A stretch of 64,000 bases of DNA from Holtermannia corniformis (Eukaryota; Basidiomycota; Tremellomycetes; Holtermanniales): the NCBI GenBank assembly GCA_001599935.1, contig BCIJ01000001.1:498277-562276 (forward strand), written 5' to 3'. The position numbers were made by a program, and so were the translations under genes. The notes beneath the pieces are model-generated. The model was not told where the DNA came from. It saw nothing but the letters and a program-made list of their open reading frames with translations, and searched no databases. Below are positions 10,656-20,950 of this stretch, piece after piece; positions within the stretch are counted from its first letter, which is position 1; every line of letters begins with the position of its first letter.

Positions 10656-13600
10656 ATGGCGCCGTCCTTTCCGGCTGCCAGTGTCGACGAGAGCGATGCT
10701 GTGGACGGCATCGGCGGCATCATGCTCGGCTCGAGGTCGACAGAGGACATCTACGCAGCCTATCGCTATCGTGACTCGCCGGCAGCAACATCAGCATCAC
10801 CGCCCACATCCACCCTCCGTCCTTCAGGCTCATCCACCCCAGCGGTCCCCTACCCAGCTCATAGTCAAGACCACATGGACACTCTAGGGATCATGTTCCG
10901 TCCAGGCTTCCTCTCCTCGTCACCCGCTTCCCCCTCTTCATCCCTTTCATCCCCCGCGGGTTCGACCTCGGCTCTACCCTACCTTTCGCCAGCCGCAGAG
11001 TCGAGTCGGGCCGCGGCGGGTGCAGCATCCGCATCGACGCCTTCGACAGCTAGGCCGCTCAGTCCTGGACGGGCGGATCGGCGGAGGCGGCCTCGACCGC
11101 TGGACCTGGACGCGACGGGAGCTGTAGGCGTTGACGAGCTTGAAGCCGATTCCGCTCGGGCAGGTGCTAGCACCGGAGGGCAGGGCAGCCGTCTCGAGAC
11201 GCCTGGTGCGCAAGACTGGAGCAAGCGCGTGGTCGGCCTCGAAGAGGAGCTCGGGCTCGTTGATGGCAACGAGCAAGGCTATGATGCTCCCCTCCGCACG
11301 GCGCCGAGAACACCACCGTCGGCCCTCTCCATCAACAGCAACGGCGGTGAGGATTACAACACCCAAGGAAACCAACTGACACGCATAGACCCAACTACCA
11401 TCATGGCCGACTTGCAAAACCTCGATCAACTCGGCCACTCTGTGCGCCAGAACCTCATGGCTCGCCCGCTTGATCACCCGCTCGAATCGGCCGACTTGAG
11501 CTCGGGCTCTGATTTCGCATCGAGCCCGTCAGGCTCAAGACCGGCCTCGTCTGCCGCTCGAGATACAATCGATACCAACACCTTGGCGCGTCTGCTGCAG
11601 ACGGCGGCGCCGTTGATCATCGACACACGCCCGTTCGACGCGTTTATAGACACCCACCTGGCCCGCTCCTGCCATCTATCCATCCCTACCCTCATCTACA
11701 AGCGACTGCGCAAGTCGGCCAAGTCTCGCTGGACGGGCGATTGGGATGCCCTCGGTGCCTTTGTCAGTACCGAGGCCGGCAAGCAAGTCTGGCAGGAGAC
11801 GCTTGGTCGCCAGCGCGAAGCCGATGTCGTCCTCATCGGTCAGTTCTCACACGTCGAAGAGCTCGTCGAAGTGATTGGTGACTTGATCCGATCGCTCGGT
11901 CATCCGGGACGCGTCTGCGCCCTCGCAGGAGGTTGGAAGGCGGTGCAGGCGTCCCAGACACCGAGTCTGCGCAGTTCCCTGTGTACAGGCGAGACGAGCA
12001 CACCACTAGCAGGACCGACTGCATTCCCAACACTGCCGGAAATCGTCACGCAGCCTTACCAAGACGTGTCAATTCCGTCGCCGCCGCCACCGTCGCATCC
12101 GCGATCCGCTTCAGTCGTGAATTCAACCGAAATTATGCCGCCACCGCCCATTCCGACGTCCTCGACACACCGCATTCCTGCCCATCATCCATCCATGCCA
12201 TCGCTTCGTGGTCCGCCAAAGCAGTACCGGCATCATGCCGCGCCGGGTTCGCTGCATGTCCCGACCGACGGGCTTGGCGACGAGGCTCGAGGGCAGCTGC
12301 CAAAACTGGACACGAGCCCCCCGATCCGCCGACTCCCAAAGTTGAGCCTCAACCTACCGAAAGACAACGCGACTGCTCCGCCGTTGCGCAGTGCCTCGCT
12401 CGGAGGCGGATTCCCAACGTCCGGTACCGCGACACTCGGCAAGAAGCGTTCAGGCCTCACGCTCGACTTGTCAGCCTCACGTCATGCCGGTTCAGGCCCC
12501 AGTACGGGAATGCGGACCCCGCAGCAACCGCTCTCAACCAAGTCGTCACTGCAATCCTTGTGCCGTGAACAGTCCAAGCTGCCGCCGTCGCCCAGCTCGT
12601 TCGGCGAGGTGACGCAAATCATCGACTCTTACGATGATTCGCCCAGTCCGCCACAGACGCCCCTCTCGCCTCAGAATGGCATGCTCACTGCCCGTCCTGA
12701 CGTCGGCAACTTGCTCTCGCCCGTCACGCCTAGCTTTCCGCACTCGTCTGCATCCGGCCGCTGGCCTAGTGCCGATCTGGAGGAAAACGCAGGCAATGTC
12801 ACCAATGGCAAGAATGGTGTCACGCCCTTTGTCGTGTCCACGATCCTTCCGACGTTCCTATACCTCGGACCGGAGATCACAACGCAGGACGATATCAAGC
12901 GTCTCCACGAACTAGGGATTCGTCGGATCCTGAACGCTGCAATCGAGTGTGACGAAGACGAGGCCCTAGGGCTGCGTGACCGCTTCGACAAGTACCTCAA
13001 GCTGCCGATGCGCGACAATGTCGAAGAGAAGAATATCGCCAAAGGCGTACGGGATGCATGCGAGTTTCTGGGTGAGTCGTTTGCCATCGCAAGTAATCAC
13101 CGCTGACGCTGCAAGACGATGCGCGACTGCACGATGCCCCAACCTACGTGCACTGTCGAGCTGGCCGCTCACGCTCCGTAACCGTCGTGCTCGCCTACCT
13201 GATCCACGCCAACGCTTGGACGCTCAAGCGCGCGTACGCATACGTGGCCGAGCGGCGGTCGGGCATCTCTCCCAATATCGGCTTTGTCGCTGAACTCATG
13301 CTTTTCGAAGAGGCCGAGCTCGGCACCAAAAAGGCTTCGGGCACCATTGCAGATCAAGACGACGACGAGGGTGATCGCAACGAGCAAAGTGACGAACGGG
13401 CAAAGCCCCGCACTAACAAGTATGCTCGAGAAAGCCTGCCACCGGCTTGGTCCAGTAGCCTGGATATGGGCGTCAAGCGCTTGGGAATCGGCGAGATCAC
13501 TGAATCGCCTTCTCGAACGGATGCGCCGACGTCGCAAGTGCTCGGCCAGCATGAGACTGAGCGTGAAGTCCGCAAGAATGGACATTATGTTCACTCTAGG

Positions 13601-13829
13601 CGGTGCGTAGTCGTCGAACTGTTGGCAGTGCTGACGCTGTGACAGCGCTCCAGTCAACGAAGCCACCCTGCAGCCCATGCGTCGCGTCTCCAAAGCTGGT
13701 CTCGAGTCGCTACGCGGTCTCACGGCACCGAGCGCCAATACCACGCCGACACCATCACCGACCGATGCCGTTGGCCGGATTCACGAGAGCGCAACGCCCG
13801 GCGTCGGTGGTCGTGCAGGCTGGCTGTAA
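10656..13829 (+). CDS. Dual-specificity protein phosphatase with N-terminal rhodanese domain (Msg5-type MAPK phosphatase)
   Basis: Predicted dual-specificity phosphatase acting on phospho-Tyr/Thr, probably of a MAP kinase. Three exons: 10656-13071, 13116-13602 and 13646-13829. The first 300 residues are Ser/Pro-rich and disordered. Residues about 300-430 form a rhodanese-like (Cdc25/MKP-type) domain (ARLLQTAAPLIIDTRPFDAF, then VCALAGGWKAV), a docking module in MAPK phosphatases. A disordered Pro/Ser linker follows. The catalytic domain starts at about residue 720 (ILPTFLYLGPEITTQDDIKR), includes the general-acid loop (KLPMRDNVEEKN) and the P-loop HCRAGRSRS, matching HCxxGxxRS with Cys and Arg present. 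The last exon encodes a short conserved-looking tail (NEATLQPMRRVSKAGLESL). The first intron cuts the catalytic domain just before the P-loop exon. About 1,030 residues, long for the family because of the linkers. Confidence 0.87.
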
Positions 13830-14018
13830 CCGTACTCTGGTCGTGTTTGTCTTAGCATTCCCTTCGTGTTGTTCACATGCATCGGTGCCAGATTTGCTGT
13901 GAGCAAGTCGTCGGGGATTTCCAAGGCATCGTGATGGCCGAACGCGGGGCCCCGGCGCAACGTGACTCGGCGGCAGTGACGCTGTGAGGATCTGGTTTGC
14001 GCCAGCTCGCTGGCCAGG

Positions 14019-15964
14019 ATGTCTACACACTCTATAAAGGAAGATGTTGCCGCGAGTGAAGCCATTGTCCACCCTCCTGTGCTTTCGCGACAACCGAGCA
14101 AGAGCCAGGGTGGTCAAGCCATCGTCAACCATAGTTCAAGCCGATCTGCATCGTTTCAAACACTAGACATTGAACAGGACAGAGTCGTATCGCAGCTCCC
14201 TCCCGTTGATGGCGGCTGGGGAGCTTGGACTTATCTGGCAGCTGCGACGGGACTGGAGATGCTGGTTTGGGGTGAGCTAGGTTCGCCGTCCTTGTCGTTG
14301 GCTGACTGTGAATAGGGCTCCCGTACAGCTATGGAGGTGGGCGTCACCGAGTGAAAGGAAGCATACAGCTGAATGATCCTAGTCTTTCTGGAGTACTACA
14401 ACACCCGCTTCATCCGCCAGCGGTCGCTACTACCACAAGTCGGTACGATTGGCACCGTGAGCTCGTTGCTCCGAGTCAAGCATGTCCTGATATGCGCTCG
14501 CAAGGGTCTCATGTATCTTCTACTCCCTCCTCTGGCGCTGTTTCTGTCCAAGTACCCGCATAAGCGACAGCCGACCATGTGGGTCGGGCTCGTCTGTCTT
14601 GTTGCAGGTCTGCTCGGCGCTGCCTTTGCGTCAGAAGTGAGCGCGCGTACAGATGGCTACAATATAGCAGTTGACAGACCAGGTCTGGCATCTACTCCTG
14701 ACACAAGGCGTGCTGTACGCCATTGGCGGCGGTGAGTGCTTGTACAGCTGTCGAGCACGCGCTGACGGTAGCCAGTCGGCCTCTATACACCCGTCACATC
14801 GTATATGTAAGTGTACTGCTTCCAAGAACGTGTCTGGATCTGACGCCAACCAGGTTCGAGTGGTGGATCCAGCGGCGTGGCATGTCATCTGGCATCCTCT
14901 TTGCAGGCACTGGTATCTGCTATCTCACCAGCATATCGACTTGCTCACACATTTTAGGCGCCGGTGGTCTCGTCATGCCCTTTCTCACTGCTGCGCTGCT
15001 CGAACGTTTTGGCCACCGTACGACCTTGATCTCCCTGGTGGGTCTGCGTCACCCGTCGCAAGGCTGAGACAACGCAGGCCATTGGATACGGAGCCATTCT
15101 GGCCGCTCTTGTTCCCTTTATCCGTCCCAGACTACCTCTGCCTGCCAAGATGGCCCGCCAAGCACCCAAACTCGACTGGGATTTCCTGCGCGGCAAGGCG
15201 TTCTGGCTGCTCTGGGCCGGAGTGATGAGTCAAGCGCTTGGTGGGTTTATGCCCGGCACATATCTGCCAGGTCCGTTCGTCCCTAGTCAGCGTGTAGCAC
15301 TGAGATCCTTCGTTAGCATACACCAGCGCGTTGAAATTACCCGCAACGTCCGGCACGATCTCTGTCGCGCTCATGAACCTTGCAAGAGTCCCGTGCCAGG
15401 TTCTGCTTGGGTACGCGTCTGATCGTGTAGGCCCTCGTAAAATGATCTTGGCAATGGCGGGCATCAGCGCATTGAGTGTGTATGCTGGATGGGGAGCTGC
15501 GACGAACACGGGTGGGGTGTTGGCGTTTGCGGTCGCGTTTGGGTCGTTTGCGGGCAGGTGAGTATCAATCCTCGCGGGCTGCCGAGTGCTGACAAGTGGC
15601 TGTAGCTATACCGCTCTGATCTCACGGTGCGTACGCCCAAGCTCGACAAACCGGGCTGACCGAGCAGCTTCATCAACATCATTGCTCGTAAGTGTACTCG
15701 TGTCCATTCCAAAACGACCAACACCATACAGGAGACGACCCGCACCTGCCCCCGATCCTCTACGCCCTGTTTTCCTTCGCTCGTGGGATCGGCAACATTG
15801 CCAGTGGCCCACTGTCGTCTGCCTTGCTGGCGCTTCCGGGCGGGCTGCACCATGCAAAGGGCGGGTATGGAGTCGAAGGGTACGGCGCTCTGATCATCTG
15901 GACGGGCGCAGCGTTGGCCGGTAGCGGCGTCGCGGCGGGTTATAAGGGTCTCAAGAGGGATTAG
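14019..15964 (+). CDS. MFS monocarboxylate-type transporter
   Basis: Predicted 12-helix membrane carrier of the fungal monocarboxylate porter group of the major facilitator superfamily; the substrate is not known. The N-terminus (about 70 residues) is hydrophilic and Ser-rich. It is followed by PVDGGWGAWTYLAAATGLEML, equivalent to the PPDGGxGW signature before helix 1 of this family. Later landmarks are EWWIQRRGMSSGILFAGTG (helix 4 loop) and LGYASDRVGPRKMILAMAG (loop between helices 8 and 9). About ten introns of 40-50 nt cut the gene; exon 2 is only 21 nt (14316-14336). It begins at the ATG at 14019 and stops with TAG at 15962-15964. The last exon is hydrophobic and ends YKGLKRD. No neighbour suggests the substrate. 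Confidence 0.82.
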
Positions 15965-15999
15965 TGAGCGATGGATGCAGTCCCACGGCACGCACCGAC

Positions 16000-16313
16000 T
16001 TAGACGAGCTTGCCGCCGGTGCCCGCGACCATGTCCACAACCGTCTTTGCGGCTCGTCCGGGCCCAAAGTCACGTCCCGAGCCGCGAGCCGCCAGCAAGC
16101 TGATGATGAGACAAGAGCCTACGAACGCCGTGCTGCAGTCGAGGTTGAGCGACTGCGATGTGAAAGGAAACGTCGACTGACAACTTGTAAAACGTCGAGC
16201 GCGAGAGTTCACGTTCCTCGTCGGTGGTGCGAGAGGATGCGAAGATGGCTATGGCCGTCGATCAGCGGTTGCACAGTCTACTAGAGCGTACATCTGAGGT
16301 TGGGGAGCGCCAT
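16000..16313 (-). CDS. Small predicted single-pass membrane protein (about 70 residues)
   Basis: I infer a three-exon gene starting at the ATG at 16313. The first exon encodes MALPNLR. After a GTACGC-donor intron the second encodes IFASSRTTDEERELSRSTFY. After a second intron (GTTGTC donor, acceptor CTGCAG) the third encodes a hydrophobic stretch (TAFVGSCLIISLLAARGSG) and a tail (RAAKTVVDMVAGTGGKLV) ending at TAA. Phases are consistent and the result has one possible membrane helix. It lies tail to tail with the transporter gene (36 bp) and head to head with the ankyrin gene (146 bp). I do not recognise the family. The weak point is that the second donor is atypical, so the chain could be coincidental. 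Confidence 0.42.
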
Positions 16314-16459
16314 GTTGATGCAGTCGCTGTCGTTGTAGTTGACAGAGGTGGATGCTGAAACACGACGAACGTCTTAGCCTGTCCACGTCATAGCACTGTC
16401 GACGACCATCCACCATCTCACACGTTGCCGTGCTCATCTCTTCACTGCTCTGTACCAGG

Positions 16460-17373
16460 ATGACCGCCCCGAGCTCTCGCCTCCCACCGCCTCCACCGCC
16501 CGAAGACGTTGAAGAGGACGGAGCGTCACCGAGTGCGTGTTGCAGGCAGTCGTGACATACGATGAGCTGACATGGTGTGTGGTGTAGACGAACGACTGTT
16601 ATCAGCGGCCAAGCAGGATAACGAGGAGTTACTAGAAGCTGCACTCCAGCACCCGAAAGTCGACGTGAACCACCGAGACGGGTGAGCTCAGCCGTGCTCT
16701 CAGAGGTCATAGCTCACCGTGCTCGCAGCTTGGGCAACACCGGTTCGCCATGCTCGAGCTCCTACTAACCTTGCTGACCTGCACTCTGTAGCACTCCATT
16801 GGGCGTGAGGCATACCAGCAAACACCAACGCATACGCGTACTAACATTCACAAGGATCACTAACGCCTCGACGAGCGTGCTAGAACCCCTGCTGGAAGCC
16901 GACGGGTGCGACGTCGACCTCCAGAACCGGCTCGAAGCCGATACACCACTACACATTGCTGTACGGAATCGATGGGAGGAGCATCAAGGGCTCAGGCTCT
17001 ACCTTGGTGCGTCATCTCGCTCACTGCCGCCCTGACGATCGTGATTGCAGTCGAGAGCTTGCTCGAGGCTGGCGCGGACCCTCGGTATGACTCGGCCCTA
17101 CAGGCCAGACGGGTATTGACTAATGTAGGGTGCGGAACAAGCGCGGTCTGCGCCCTCAAGACATCCTGCCGGCCGAAGGGCTCGACAAGGAGACGCCGGA
17201 TGAGCAAGTTCGACGAGCTCTTCGAAGAGCCGAAGCCGAGCTCGCCGTCGGGGCACAAGGTGATGTCGTCAACGGCAAGTCGTCTGTCTAGGCTACACTC
17301 AAAAGTCTAACGCCGTGCAGAAGACGAAGATGACATCATTGACCCCAACGACGTCGCGTCAGACAGCGACTAG
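16460..17373 (+). CDS. Small ankyrin-repeat protein
   Basis: About 210 residues in eight short exons. It starts at ATG 16460 (MTAPSSRLPPPPPPEDVEED) and ends at TAG 17371-17373. After the proline-rich and acidic N-terminus come about three ankyrin repeats: ERLLSAAKQDNEELLEAAL, then GNTALHWAI...LEPLLEADGC, then DTPLHIAVRNRWEEH...VESLLEAGADPRVRNK. A charged helix (TPDEQVRRALRRAEAELAV) and an acidic C-terminus (EDEDDIIDPNDVASDSD) follow. The size, repeat number and acidic tail resemble yeast Yar1, a chaperone of ribosomal protein S3, but similarity of layout alone does not establish that. The last intron begins with GCAAGT, a GC-AG intron, and ends in GTGCAG with a CTAAC branch motif. Introns here are unusually dense, about one per 25 codons. 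Confidence 0.75.
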
Positions 17374-17446
17374 CACTCGAGTAGACTGCCGTTGTACCCA
17401 AAGCGAAAAAGCGAAATGCATGCTTGCCCTTGAGCCGACCATCTAA

Positions 17447-20183
17447 TCATTCCTGTGGCAGAACCTCGTCAAGCACTTCCCGCTCGTAATAGCCATCTTC
17501 ATAGTCTTCATCAATGGGCGCACCGCCGAGGAGCGGGGGAGCCGTAGCCTCCATGGCGGCAATCGTTGCTGTAACGTGATCTTGTAGAGCGGTCGGAGTG
17601 GCTGGAACCGGAGGCGACGGTAGACTCGCAGCCGGGCCGCTGGCTGATGGCACTCGCGACCCCGGTCCACCTCTGAGCACGTGTCAACGACTGGTGCGAG
17701 GGCAGCGAGCTGGTACAGACCCAGTCCGTGGCGGATTCGCACAACGATCTTTGCCANNCGAGATCCGCAAGGCCGCATACTCGGGCTTGGTCTTGACGCC
17801 CTCGATCGCCTTTTGTGCATTCGTAATCGAGCAGCTATGCGTGCGCATCAGCACCGTCACCGTGAAACCGGATCGACTGACAAGTTTACAAACGCGCAAT
17901 TCTTTTCCTTCAAAAAGTTGATGAGCTCGACATCTGTCCTTTGCGTCAGCACCGAGCAAAGCGGACGAGCTAGACTGACCGCCATATTCGCCAAAGTCGC
18001 GACGGAGCTTGTCATCCGTAAACGTTTCAAAGTCGGTGATGGACCCGATGTAAATGTTGCGCGTCGCGCCCGACTGCACGGCCATTGCCGTCGCGGGGTG
18101 GATAGTGCCCGAATGCTTACCCCAACCGACCTTGACGCGGCGATTGTTGATAATCAAGCCGTTGTATGTCGCGGCTTGGTGGAATGCGTGGGCGTGACCG
18201 GGATCGATAAACGTTACAAACTGGCAGTGTGAGCGTCCTCTTCTATCGAAGCCCAGAGACGCACGGCAATATGTTTATCAGCCATGAAGCGGATCTGCTG
18301 CAGCATACCGCCGCGGATCGCATTACACAGATCTTCAACTTTAGCTTCGGGGTGAATGCCACCGAGGTAGACGCAGCGGTTGCCAATCTGGTTGGTCTGT
18401 TCAGGCAGGAAGCCGCCAAAGACGGGCGAAGCGAGTGGGAAGATTGGCGAGAAGGGCGCAAACGGTGAATTGGCTTGTGACGACAGGGCGGCTTGTGCTT
18501 GTGCTTGGGCGGCTTGAACGGCGGCTTGTTGCGCCTTCGGGACGTACGCGCACCGATCCTTGCCATAGTTTACGCGCTTGCCGGCCCACGCGGGCTCCGT
18601 CGGCAACGTTGCCACGACCTGCAATCGCCATCAGCTCGACCACGCCGCGCCGTCGCCGCAACACACCTTCATAGCCGTCGCAATGCTCAAAAAGTGCACA
18701 AAGCCAATATTCTTGTCGCGTACAATCTTGACCTGGTCGATCGGACCAAAGCGCCCAAGGTCATCACGCAGCTCCTGCTCGGTCAACTTTTCGTCCAGAC
18801 TGCCGACATAGACGTTGCGCGTCGCGGCTCCTTGATGGATGGCTTGCATGACCATGCTGGGCACGAGCGAGGGCTTGCCCCAGCCGATCTTGAGTTCTTG
18901 GCCGTGCAGCGCGAGCTTCTTGACGGACGCGTCGGCGTGGAACGCGGCGGCAGTGGAACCGTCGAGAAACGAGATGAAGACGCAGGATTTCTCGGGTAGC
19001 AGGCGAACAGACTCGATTGGGCCAAAGCGGACGAGGTTGAGCAGCTCGTCGACGGACGCGTCTGCGAGGGGTACCGTCAGCGCCAGTTGCGTGCACGACG
19101 CAGAGATACTCACCGGCCGGCAGATTCCCAACGTAGACTGTCCTCCCCGTCTGGTTACCCGCAGCAGCGGCGGCAGCGGCAGCGGCGGCTGGACCATAGT
19201 TGCCCGTCATCTGCGATACGTCAGTGCTGTCCTTGTCGGGTGTAGACTGACGGTTGCTGGATTCATGGGCTGGCCAAGACGAGGACTTTGCGCTGGGAAG
19301 CCCTGCTTGGTGTCAGTGCGTGTTCGATAGAGACGAGAAGCGAGACGGGCTGGCGGCAGACGATAGGGGTTGGGTGTGGATCGCAGCACGCTGTTGACCG
19401 TCGCAGGCTCGCGAGGTGCCTCGCAAGACAATCGAACGCGGCAGGGTAGCTCCGACGCCAGCATCCTGTTCAGTACACCGCGCGCCTCCCACCCAACCCG
19501 ATCTCCGAAGACCCCAGCCCATACTCGGATCCCATCGCACTCACCATGCTCATGCCCATCGGATACATGCCCATACCCATACCCATGCCCATGCCCATGC
19601 CCATGCCCATTCCCATGCCCATGGCGGGCATGGCAAACGGACTGTTTGGCAGACTGTGGCCCGCCTGCGGGTGCTGACCCAGTACCGGTGTCTGCTGAGG
19701 GGTTGCAAGTCGTTGTGCCGATGGCAGCGGTTGGGTATAGTGCGAGGGCGAGTAGCGCGCCTTCTTGCCGTTACCGTTGGTGACGACCGGGATGGGCCCT
19801 GGGCTGGACAGCGAGTCGACAGTGATGGTGGCGGCCATGCCGGTGATGGGGTTGACGGGCAGTGACGACGTGTCGAGCGCTCTCTGTGTGCGCGTCAGTG
19901 AACCGAGTGCATTCCATGCCTGCGCCTGGACGCGTCGACCGACCTTCATCTCTTCCAGGTCGAACGCTGTGGGTGCATGCCACGGCATCGACATGGGTGG
20001 CGGCATGTAGTGACCGTGTACCGGGGGTGAATAACCTATGGGCGGGTACCAGACGTCGGGCATTGGGTCGTAAAACGTTGGATAGTAGGGGTTGTGGAGC
20101 ATTGCAAGGGGCGGCGGCGGCGTGCCGGGGTCCGAAGGAGAGTGAGCGTTTGGGTCGTAAGGCGCATAAGCGGGAGCGGCCAT
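17447..20183 (-). CDS. RNA-binding protein with four RRMs (Nrd1/Msa1-type)
   Basis: Predicted RNA-binding regulator related to fission yeast Nrd1/Msa1, which represses sexual differentiation. It starts at ATG 20183 and ends at TGA 17447. The first 220 residues are Pro/Tyr/Gly/Met-rich and disordered, with a Met-Gly repeat. Four RRMs follow: TVYVGNLPA...RLLPEKSCVFISFLDGS; NVYVGSLDEKLTEQELRDDL...KNIGFVHFLSI; CVYLGGIHPEAKVEDLCNAI...DKHI; and NIYIGSITDFETFTDDKLRR plus an aromatic RNP1 strand. RNP2 and RNP1 motifs are visible in most. Diagnostic family linkers are KRVNYGKDRCAYVPKAQQ, RVKVGWGKHSG and GKDRCANPPR. The tail is acidic (IDEDYEDGYYEREVLDEV). Two ambiguous bases fall in the codon before the final GKDRC. 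About 760 residues. The exon between the Met-Gly repeat and RRM1 is less certain than the rest. Confidence 0.83.
17757..17758. other. Two ambiguous bases (NN) inside the Nrd1-like coding region
   Basis: The only Ns in the window. They occupy the first two bases of the codon before the conserved GKDRCANPPR stretch after the last RRM. The frame is intact on both sides, so the gap is probably two uncalled bases and not an indel. In sister linkers of this protein the residue before GKDR is aromatic (NYGKDR), so a Tyr or Phe codon ending in T is expected. Confidence 0.9.
19556..19635. repeat. CCCATG hexanucleotide microsatellite encoding Met-Gly repeats
   Basis: On the plus strand CCCAT(A/G) units are repeated about ten times, some with an ATA or ATT variant. 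Read on the minus strand, the array encodes alternating Gly-Met in the disordered N-terminus of the Nrd1-like protein. Six-base units keep frame, so length changes would only lengthen or shorten the Met-Gly tract. Confidence 0.85.
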
Positions 20184-20950
20184 GGCGAGTGGATGGATGA
20201 GAATGGACGAGGCAGAGGAAAGGCGGTGGTGGGCGGGGGCGTGGGAAGCGGGAAGAGCGAGGGCGGGTATAAGAGTGAGCGGGACAAGACACGTCAGGTC
20301 ACGGTTCTCAACTTGACTAGAGGTGACGAGGGGTGAAACAAGAGGCGTGGGATGAGTGGACTGGGGGGGGGACGTACAGAATGAATGCAAGAGGAGCGAG
20401 CGAGGCAAGACAACCGAGTGATGGCGAGTAAGGCGAGAGGACCGAGTGATGGCGAGCAAGCCAGTGTCGATCCGGTGCAAAGTGTGATGCGAGACGAGGT
20501 GATGAGCAGGCAATGATCAGCATGCATTCGGATCACGCGATCGGCGTTATCGACGAGCAGATAGACTAGGCCAGCGTCCGACCGGGTGCTGTCGATCCAG
20601 CTCGAGCGGTGCCCACACACTCACCTTGGCGACTCGAGCTCGCGTCGCCGCCCGCCGGCGCTGACCCGCTCGTGAACGATATCGTGCCCGAGTTAGTATC
20701 GTTTGACGCGTCGTTTCCGGCCGTCTCGTATGCTTGATCCCAGCCGACTGTTACGCGCAGGACGAGGAGAGGGGACCGAGTATGGTATAGCACAAGAGGG
20801 TATAGGATAGCACAAGGGATAGCAGCTCGGGAATGACGTGGCAGTGACGTGGATTGCGCTTTCGTGGTCCTGCACCGTCTTGTTCATCTTCAACATCATC
20901 TTGTTCTCGCGACTGCCGATCAGGATCGACCAAGAAACCACTCGCCAGCA
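20184..20950. other. Divergent promoter region between the Nrd1-like gene and HBS1
   Basis: These 767 bp hold no supported exon. An open frame extends upstream from the Nrd1-like ATG on the minus strand to about 20513, but its translation (His/Ser/Leu-rich) does not look like protein, so it is read as leader. On the plus strand, tandem GTATAG/GGATAG-like steps (about 20780-20822) lie 130-170 bp before the HBS1 start. Confidence 0.4.

Noticed and set aside
11933..12568. Plus-strand open frame of 211 codons in another phase
   Set aside because: It overlaps the phosphatase exon, whose frame spans the rhodanese and phosphatase domains without interruption.
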